This document shows positions 1-4,562 of a DNA stretch of 5,737 nucleotides, piece after piece; within the stretch, counting starts at the first letter, position 1; each line of letters begins with the position of its first letter. The position numbers and the translations under genes were made by a program. This DNA is from Gp6-AA40 sp035263125 (lineage in GTDB: Bacteria; Acidobacteriota; Vicinamibacteria; Vicinamibacterales; UBA2999): contig DATFRP010000144.1 in NCBI GenBank assembly GCA_035263125.1, forward strand, positions 1 to 5,737, in the 5' to 3' direction. The notes beneath the pieces are model-generated. The model saw only the letters and a list, made by a program, of their open reading frames with translations, made no database searches and had not been told where the DNA came from.

Positions 1-1
1 T

Positions 2-214
2 CGAATCATTGCCCTGAGTCGAGCGAGCTACCGCAAGATGATTCAGAACCTCTGGTGGGCAGCGGGCTACAACATTTTCGCCATCCCGCTCGCGGCGGGC
101 GTTCTGGCTCGTCAGGGGATTCTCCTCGCTCCCGCATTTGCTGCGGTGTTGATGTCCGCGAGTACCGTCATCGTGGCGGTCAACGCGCAGTTCCTGAGAC
201 GGGTCAGGGCGTAA
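2..214 (+). CDS. P1B-type heavy-metal (CopB-like copper) ATPase, C-terminal fragment
   Basis: This is the last 70 codons of a gene entering from the left edge, in frame from base 2 to the TAA at 212-214. The peptide holds the final two membrane helices of a P1B ATPase. LSRASYRKMIQNLWWAAGYN carries the GYN motif of the penultimate helix. It is followed by a PLAAG turn and a last helix with MSASTVIVAVNA, ending in the basic tail QFLRRVRA. In this family the penultimate-helix N/Y residues and the MSxST of the last helix help form the transmembrane metal site. MSxST, rather than the MxxSS of CopA, favours the CopB (P1B-3) subgroup. Known role of the family: ATP-driven export of copper from the cytoplasm across the inner membrane. 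The N-terminal metal-binding region, CPx/CPH helix and phosphorylation domain lie outside the window, so metal specificity cannot be confirmed. It is followed by a 250-bp gap, so the next gene probably has its own promoter. Confidence 0.9.
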   Translation, partial: RIIALSRASYRKMIQNLWWAAGYNIFAIPLAAGVLARQGILLAPAFAAVLMSASTVIVAVNAQFLRRVRA

Positions 215-391
215 CGCAAGAGGCACTCTGCCTTCGTACACAGGCACCCGCAGCGCGTTCGCGATCCGGCGGAGGGCGTCGTTTGCTGCGCGCAGAGTCC
301 TGAAACTCATCCGGCGTCTCCCGCGCAAGTACCCCGCCCGTATCGTCGTTCGCGCGAACTGCGACACCAGATGAACGTTTCCTGACGAAAG
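215..391. other. Intergenic stretch with possible decayed transposase sequence
   Basis: No convincing gene with start and ribosome site was found here. Plus-strand frame 3 stays open from the region of the ATPase stop to a TGA at 372-374. It reads as an Arg-rich peptide including LKLIRRLPRKYPARIVVRA (about 300-356), which resembles the stretch before the second catalytic Asp (RADSG) in IS1380-type DDE transposases. Here that position reads RANCD, so the Asp motif is not intact. High-GC DNA often yields Arg-rich translations by chance, so this is weak. The stretch also holds a 10-bp palindrome, CTGCGCGCAG (286-295), and the first copy of the repeat CGCAAGAGGC (215-224). No terminator-like hairpin with a T tract is visible after the ATPase gene. 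Confidence 0.25.
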
Positions 392-408
392 TGTCATCAA
401 CTCTTAAG
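392..408 (+). promoter_or_regulatory. Candidate OmpR-family response-regulator box upstream of the receptor gene
   Basis: TGTCATCAACTCTTAAG reads as two imperfect half-sites, TGTCAT and CTTAAG, separated by 5 bp, giving an 11-bp period (one helical turn). It matches the box upstream of the porin gene (4471-4487) at 12 of 17 positions, including the shared core AACTCTT. CTTAAG-N5-CTTAAG is the known arrangement of PmrA-type boxes, and 11-bp direct repeats are typical of OmpR/PhoB-family binding. The first half-site is poor. Binding and regulator identity are inferred. Confidence 0.38.
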
Positions 409-430
409 CGGGCGGGGCGAGGCCGGCACC

Positions 431-436
431 TAGGAT
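431..436 (+). promoter_or_regulatory. Candidate -10 element of the receptor gene
   Basis: TAGGAT is a fair match to TATAAT (4 of 6). It lies 22 bp after the end of the direct-repeat box and 28 bp before the ATG at 465. No good -35 is found at the expected spacing (around 408-413, GCGGGC). This fits a promoter that needs an activator bound at the upstream box. The implied leader would be roughly 20 nt. Confidence 0.35.
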
Positions 437-454
437 CGCAAGAGGCTTTATCTC

Positions 455-459
455 GGGAG
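455..459 (+). promoter_or_regulatory. Ribosome binding site of the receptor gene
   Basis: GGGAG lies 5 nt before the ATG at 465. The start it selects gives a clean signal peptide, which supports this ATG. Confidence 0.6.
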
Positions 460-464
460 CGATC

Positions 465-2681
465 ATGGTGATTCGGAAAGCGACCGTCCTTCTTGCGCTC
501 GCCTTCATCGCAAACGCACACGCAGCACACGCACAAGTGTTCGGAACCGTGCGCGTCGACGTGCGCGACGCGCAGGACCTTGCCGTCCCGTCGGCTGAGG
601 TCGTCGTCCAGGCCGAAGCGTCGACCTGGAATCAGAAAGCGATGACCAACACACAAGGCGAGGCAGTGTTCGTCACGATTCCGATCGGTCACTATTCCGT
701 CATCGTCACGTCTCCCGGTTTCGTCAAGAGCTCACGCGACATCCAGGTGACGGCGAACTCGGTCGTTCCACTCCGGTTCGCACTGAAGGTCGAGGGCGTC
801 ACGGAAGAAGTGAAGGTCCAGGGTGTGGGCGACACGATCAATCCCGAGTCGGTGCGCACCGAAACCCTGACGCACCGCGTCGATATCGAGCGGCAGCCCG
901 ATGCGGATCGATCGGGCAGTCTCGCCATGATCACCAACAACGTTCCCGGGGCATTCGTGATGCACGACCACCTGCATTCGCGCGGTGGCCACGGCGTCAC
1001 GTTTCAGATCGACGGCGTGCCGGTTCCGAACAGCAACCTTGCGTCGGTCGGTTCGCAGTTCGACCCGAAGGACATGAACTACCTGCAGTCGGAGCGGGGA
1101 GGGCTCGCGGCGAACTACGGCGACCGGGCATACGGCGTCTTCAATCTCGTCCCGCGCAGCGGCTTCGAGGGCGACAAGTTCGGCGACATGACGGCGAACG
1201 TCGGCAACTACAACCAGGCGAGTCTGTATACGAGCTTCGGCGACCACGCCGACAACCAGCGCTTTGCGTACTTTGCGAGCGGATCGGCCAACCGGACGGA
1301 TCGCGGCCTCGAGCGCGTCGATGTTCCCGTCATTCACGACGAGGCGTCGAGCTATTCGGGGTTCACGTCCTTGCTGTTTCTTCCGAGCACGCGAAATCAG
1401 TATCGCGTCGTCGGGTCGGCGCGTCAGGACAACTACCAGGTTCCGAACACGGTGGCGCAGGATGTGATCGGCATCGACGACCACGAGAAAGCGAGCGACG
1501 CGTTCGGAGCCGGCACGTGGGTGCGCACCGCGGATTCCGGCATGCTGATGACGGTATCGCCGTACTACCACTATCACCGCGAGCAGTACATGGGCGGCAC
1601 GAGCGATCCGCTGGTCACCAACGACGACCGCATCTCGCACTACGTCGGCGGGTACGTCAACGTCGCGCTGAATTCGGGGAAGCACAGCGTGCATGCGGGG
1701 AGCGACTCGTTTGCCGAGCACGACGACTCGACGTTCGGCCTGAAAGCCAACGACGCGACGCAACTGGCGCTCACGCAGAGCGAAGTGCTCTGGGCCAGCG
1801 TCGTGTCGGCGTTTGCCGACGACACCTATCGCGCGACCGGATGGCTCACGGTGACCGGCGGTCTCCGCTGGGAGCGCTTCCAAGGATCCCTGACTGAGTA
1901 CGGCACCAGTCCTCGCGTCGGAACTGCGATCACGATTCCGCGTGTTGGCGTGTTGCGCGCGTCGTACGGGCACTTCTATCAGCACCCACAGACGTCGACG
2001 ATCTCGGGTCCGCTGCTCGGATTCGCGCTGCAGACCGGTTTCGGATACCTGCCGGTTCCCGGCGAACGCGACAACATCGTCGAAGTCGGCCTCGGCATCC
2101 CGGTTCGCGGCTGGGCGATCGACGTCAACACGTTCTACAACAAGACCAGGAATCTCGTCGATCACGAGGTGCTGGGGAATTCGAACCTGCTCTTCCCGCT
2201 GACGATCGACAACGGTCGCGTACGTGCGTTCGAATCGACACTCCGTTCCCCGCTGATTGCGAACCGTCTTCGCGTGCACTACGCGCTGTCGTGGATGGCG
2301 GCACAAGGACGGGGCGCGGTGACCGGCGGCCTGACCAACTTCAAGCCGCCCCCGAACGCGTACTTCTATCTCGACCACGACCAGCGCCTCACGTTCACGC
2401 CGGGGTTCGAGCTCGATTTGCCTCGTGAGATCTGGATCACGGGCACGGTGATCTACGGGTCGGGGTTCCTTCGCGGCGATGGACCAGCTCACCTGGCACC
2501 GCACACCTCGGGCGACATCTCGGTCGGAAAGGATTTCAACAAGAACCTTGCAGTGCGCGTGACCGCGCTGAACGTCACCGACGAGTTGTATCTGACCGGC
2601 CTGGACAATTCATTCGCCGGTACACACTACGCGAACCCGCGCGAGGTGACCGCGCAGGTGCGGTGGAAGTTCCATTACTAG
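465..2681 (+). CDS. TonB-dependent receptor-like outer-membrane protein with carboxypeptidase-regulatory-like domain and His-rich plug
   Basis: Complete 738-aa protein. Residues 1-23 are a signal peptide (RK, then a hydrophobic core, then AHA|Q). Residues 25-109 look like a carboxypeptidase-regulatory-like Ig-fold (TNTQGEAVF, IPIGHYSVIVTSPGF). EEVKVQG (114-120) opens a TonB-receptor plug. The plug contains the RGG of the usual RG motif (173-175) and IDGVPVPNSN (182-191), followed by ERGGLAANYGDRAYGVFNLV (210-229). The rest alternates short polar and aromatic strands typical of an outer-membrane barrel, and the protein ends in WKFHY with a terminal aromatic residue, as barrel proteins do. The family takes up or binds scarce ligands at the outer membrane using TonB energy. 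The plug loop MHDHLHSRGGHG (166-177) has four His and one Met, which suggests metal binding, but the ligand is not known. Position between a CopB-like ATPase gene and a metal-binding protein gene supports a metal role. The start is backed by GGGAG and the signal peptide. It converges with the next gene, leaving a 4-bp gap. Confidence 0.88.
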   Translation: MVIRKATVLLALAFIANAHAAHAQVFGTVRVDVRDAQDLAVPSAEVVVQAEASTWNQKAMTNTQGEAVFVTIPIGHYSVIVTSPGFVKSSRDIQVTANSVVPLRFALKVEGVTEEVKVQGVGDTINPESVRTETLTHRVDIERQPDADRSGSLAMITNNVPGAFVMHDHLHSRGGHGVTFQIDGVPVPNSNLASVGSQFDPKDMNYLQSERGGLAANYGDRAYGVFNLVPRSGFEGDKFGDMTANVGNYNQASLYTSFGDHADNQRFAYFASGSANRTDRGLERVDVPVIHDEASSYSGFTSLLFLPSTRNQYRVVGSARQDNYQVPNTVAQDVIGIDDHEKASDAFGAGTWVRTADSGMLMTVSPYYHYHREQYMGGTSDPLVTNDDRISHYVGGYVNVALNSGKHSVHAGSDSFAEHDDSTFGLKANDATQLALTQSEVLWASVVSAFADDTYRATGWLTVTGGLRWERFQGSLTEYGTSPRVGTAITIPRVGVLRASYGHFYQHPQTSTISGPLLGFALQTGFGYLPVPGERDNIVEVGLGIPVRGWAIDVNTFYNKTRNLVDHEVLGNSNLLFPLTIDNGRVRAFESTLRSPLIANRLRVHYALSWMAAQGRGAVTGGLTNFKPPPNAYFYLDHDQRLTFTPGFELDLPREIWITGTVIYGSGFLRGDGPAHLAPHTSGDISVGKDFNKNLAVRVTALNVTDELYLTGLDNSFAGTHYANPREVTAQVRWKFHY

Positions 2682-2685
2682 ACGG

Positions 2686-3759
2686 CTAATCGGGGATGGG
2701 ACCACCCGGAAGAAACGGGAAGAAGCGGCGGAAACCGGAAGGTCGTTTGATCTCCGTTTCCCTATCCTTCGAATGCGCGGTGTGGGCTGGCCTCGTCAGC
2801 GCGCTGCCCGCGTTGTGAGCGCTGACCGGGCGGCCAGTTGCCGGCGGAGCGGCCGCACCGACATCGAAGTGCACGGTATTGACCACACCCTCGCGTTGGA
2901 ACTGCACCCACGTGCGGTAGACCATTGGACGAGGAAAAGTCACTTCGAACTCTACCACCGAGCCGTCGTCCAGCCGATACGGGTGCTCGTGCATCAGATC
3001 GATCAGGTCGTTGCTCGCGGCGAGCATGTGCCCCCACGCGCCGAGATACTTCTCGAGGCCGGTACCGGGCTCGATTCTGAAACGCAGTTGTGTGCGCTCG
3101 CCGGCGATCGGTTGCTCGGGAATGGTCACGAGCGACACGTGCATGTTCTCACCGGACTTGGCCGAGTAGTCACGCACGAGCGTCACCGGCGGCGGCGCGT
3201 TGCCGGTCACGAAGACTGTCTGCACGTTGAGCTGCGGCGTCGCGCCCGACGGATAGAAATCGCCGAGCACGCGAAACATCCCGGGCTGTGGAAAGACAAT
3301 AGGCAGTTGAAAGAGGCCGTCACCCACGACCATCGGATGGCTGTGCGCGAAGAACTGGAGATCCTCACTGACCACGAACGCGTGAAACAGGCGTTCGTGA
3401 ACGAGGTTGTAGGTGGTGACGGGGCGATTCTTCCAGGGATCGTGGACGAGGAATTGAAGCACCGCGGGCTGTCCGGGTGTTGCGCGCTGGGGGACGACGG
3501 CGACGTCGAGATGGAATTCAACAGGATCAGGAATGCCCGCCTGCAGCGTCATGCCGCATCGTCGGCAGCTGCCTGGCGACTGCGAACGCACCTCGGGATC
3601 CATCGGGCAGATGTAGACGGGGTCCTTCGACGGATCGATCGGCGCCGCCTGAACCGTCACCGGGGCGAGCGGCAGATCGACAGGCCCGAGGACGTCGGAG
3701 CGCGACGACACGCACAGCGCGCCCAGCCCGACGATCGCCGCAACCGTGCCCGGTCGCAT
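2686..3759 (-). CDS. Secreted heavy-metal-binding-domain protein with duplicated HxHP modules
   Basis: 357 aa from the preferred ATG at 3759. The N-terminus, MRPGTVAAIVGLGALC, is hydrophobic and looks like a signal peptide or anchor. No good lipobox precedes the Cys. Residues 49-71 form a heavy-metal-binding domain: YICPMDPEVRSQSPGSCRRC, then GM, with Cys51, Cys65 and Cys68 and Asp in place of the His usual in CPMHP. This domain is known from CopB-type ATPases and CusB-like adaptors. Two beta-rich modules follow, each with the pattern H-x12-H-x-H-P: HAFVVSEDLQFFAHSHP (126-142) and HMLAASNDLIDLMHEHP (244-260). Each is followed by an F-P-x-P-x-x-(F/Y)-R strand. The tail (about 302-357) is Pro/Ala/His-rich and ends in the basic-aromatic segment FRRFFPFLPGGP. 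Likely role: periplasmic copper or other metal binding or buffering (inference). Other possible starts are ATG at 3777 and GTG at 3786, both overlapping the divergent gene. No clear Shine-Dalgarno precedes any of them. Confidence 0.82.
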   Translation of the reverse strand: MRPGTVAAIVGLGALCVSSRSDVLGPVDLPLAPVTVQAAPIDPSKDPVYICPMDPEVRSQSPGSCRRCGMTLQAGIPDPVEFHLDVAVVPQRATPGQPAVLQFLVHDPWKNRPVTTYNLVHERLFHAFVVSEDLQFFAHSHPMVVGDGLFQLPIVFPQPGMFRVLGDFYPSGATPQLNVQTVFVTGNAPPPVTLVRDYSAKSGENMHVSLVTIPEQPIAGERTQLRFRIEPGTGLEKYLGAWGHMLAASNDLIDLMHEHPYRLDDGSVVEFEVTFPRPMVYRTWVQFQREGVVNTVHFDVGAAAPPATGRPVSAHNAGSALTRPAHTAHSKDRETEIKRPSGFRRFFPFLPGGPIPD

Positions 3760-3778
3760 ATATTCTGTTTGTAACATG
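3757..3778. promoter_or_regulatory. Compact divergent start region with overlapping -10-like sequences
   Basis: The preferred ATG codons of the two divergent genes (3759 on minus, 3776 on plus) are 16 bp apart. The gap is AT-rich and lacks a purine-rich ribosome site on either strand. On plus, TATATT (3759-3764) is a good -10 match ending 11 bp before the ATG. On minus, TACAAA (3774-3769) ends 9 bp before its ATG. Both would give leaderless or nearly leaderless messages. The CATG at 3775-3778 also supplies an ATG on each strand, so alternative overlapping starts exist. No -35 is clear on either side. Confidence 0.35.
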
Positions 3779-4453
3779 AGAGCCACTGTTCTTGCAGGCG
3801 GATTCGTGATGATCGCGTGTGTCGTCGTGCTCGCTCACGACAAAGGGACGACGCCGATTACATGGAATCGCGAGATCTCGCGCCTCGTGTACGAACGTTG
3901 CGCATCCTGTCACCGGCCGGGCGGCACCGCGTTTTCGATGATGATGTACAGCGATGTGCAGCCACGCGCAGTAGCGATTCGCGATGCGGTGCTCTCGCGA
4001 CGCATGCCGCCCTGGGGCGCCGTCAAGGGGTTCGGCAACTTCCGAAACGATCAGGCGCTCACGCAGGAGCAGATCGAGCTGGTGAACAGCTGGATCGCAG
4101 GCGACCTTCCGCGTGGCAACAACCGCCGCGCCTTGCCGAAGGAGCCCACGTTCACCGATCCGCCCTCGATTGCCGTACCGGCGAACGCGATTCGGATCAG
4201 CGGAACGACGACGCTCGATCGACCGCTCGCTCTCGACGGGCTCCTGCCCGAGCACGTCACGCCTGATCAGTCCTTCCGGGTCGTAGCTGTTCTACCGGAC
4301 GGTCGGACGCAACCGCTGGTCTGGCTGCACGGCTACGACCAGCGTGCCCCTCACGTGTTCCTGCTCCGGGACACCCTCCGCCTTCCCGCAAAGACGGTGA
4401 TTCAAGGGGTTCCGAGCGGTGTCGTGCTGACGCTGATTCCTGTGACGAAATGA
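3776..4453 (+). CDS. Small secreted c-type cytochrome-like protein (CxxCH ... MPPW)
   Basis: 225 aa. Residues 1-20 (MRATVLAGGFVMIACVVVLA) are a signal peptide, so the protein is periplasmic or exported. ITWNREISRLVYERCASCHR leads into the covalent haem site CASCH (42-46). It is followed by PGGTAFSMMMYSDV and MPPW (77-80), whose Met77 is the likely distal haem ligand, then a closing helix LTQEQIELVNSWIAGDLPRG. This cytochrome domain is found at the N-terminus of larger Acidobacteriota and Planctomycetes proteins, often fused to copper monooxygenase-like domains. Here only about 110 residues follow. Their segment LPDGRTQPLVWLHGYDQ and the later LRLPAKTVIQ look like a shortened remnant of that second domain, without its copper-ligand blocks. 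A role as electron carrier or redox partner for metal handling is inference. The start at 3776 is chosen because it gives the signal peptide; a GTG at 3746 would add ten residues and overlap the divergent gene. No ribosome site is visible. Confidence 0.8.
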   Translation: MRATVLAGGFVMIACVVVLAHDKGTTPITWNREISRLVYERCASCHRPGGTAFSMMMYSDVQPRAVAIRDAVLSRRMPPWGAVKGFGNFRNDQALTQEQIELVNSWIAGDLPRGNNRRALPKEPTFTDPPSIAVPANAIRISGTTTLDRPLALDGLLPEHVTPDQSFRVVAVLPDGRTQPLVWLHGYDQRAPHVFLLRDTLRLPAKTVIQGVPSGVVLTLIPVTK

Positions 4454-4460
4454 CGAACTT

Positions 4461-4476
4461 CTGAAGAATTCTTCAG
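4461..4476. repeat. 16-bp perfect palindrome upstream of the porin gene
   Basis: CTGAAGAATTCTTCAG equals its own reverse complement. The right arm CTTCAG is also the first copy of the direct repeat at 4471-4487. As RNA it could form a 6-bp stem, or about 8 bp counting a G-U and an A-U pair, with an AATT loop. There is no following T tract, so it is more likely an operator than a terminator for the upstream cytochrome gene. Confidence 0.55.
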
Positions 4477-4487
4477 GAACTCTTCAG
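4471..4487 (+). promoter_or_regulatory. Candidate response-regulator box, CTTCAG-N5-CTTCAG
   Basis: CTTCAGGAACTCTTCAG is a perfect hexamer direct repeat with an 11-bp period; extended to TCTTCAG, both copies still match. The spacing is that of OmpR/PhoB-family boxes such as PmrA (CTTAAG-N5-CTTAAG). With the inverted CTGAAG at 4461-4466 there are three half-sites in 27 bp. It ends 21 bp before the -10-like GATACA. The regulator itself is not in the window. Confidence 0.5.
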
Positions 4488-4508
4488 ATGCGAGGCCTTC
4501 TCCGTCCT

Positions 4509-4514
4509 GATACA
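4509..4514 (+). promoter_or_regulatory. Candidate -10 element of the porin gene
   Basis: GATACA, or the overlapping TACAAA at 4511-4516, is the best -10-like sequence between the direct-repeat box and the gene. The -35 position (about 4486-4491) has no good match and abuts the second CTTCAG, as in activator-dependent promoters. The predicted leader is roughly 40 nt. Confidence 0.35.
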
Positions 4515-4550
4515 AAAGCGTGACCTGCGCAGCCATGGTCGCGTTGTGGA

Positions 4551-4558
4551 AAGGAAGG
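4551..4558 (+). promoter_or_regulatory. Ribosome binding site of the porin gene
   Basis: AAGGAAGG; its AAGGA ends 7 nt before the ATG at 4563. It settles the start over the upstream ATG at 4535, which is out of frame. Confidence 0.65.
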
Positions 4559-4562
4559 CCGA

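Noticed and set aside
286..295. 10-bp palindrome CTGCGCGCAG as an operator
   Set aside because: GC-rich palindromes of this length arise often in such DNA, and it lies over 130 bp from the -10-like site with no second copy.
204..692. 162-aa minus-strand open frame over the first intergenic region
   Set aside because: It would occupy the candidate promoter and overlap the receptor's signal peptide region. Composition is random-like, with no ribosome site or known domain.
732..2504. 590-aa open frame on the minus strand across the receptor gene
   Set aside because: It is an Arg/Val-rich antisense shadow of a clear receptor gene, with no domain, signal or ribosome site. Long antisense frames are expected at this GC content.
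2773..3774. 333-aa open frame on the plus strand
   Set aside because: It lies fully opposite the heavy-metal-binding-domain protein, whose motifs are clear. The plus-strand translation is Arg/His-rich without recognisable domains.
3527..4255. 242-aa open frame on the minus strand
   Set aside because: It covers the cytochrome gene and the start of the metal-binding gene in a frame without family motifs; its tail is only an out-of-frame reading of the CPM...CGM region.
4461..4478. Rho-independent terminator for the cytochrome gene
   Set aside because: The hairpin stem is short and no T run follows. The overlap with an 11-bp direct repeat favours an operator.
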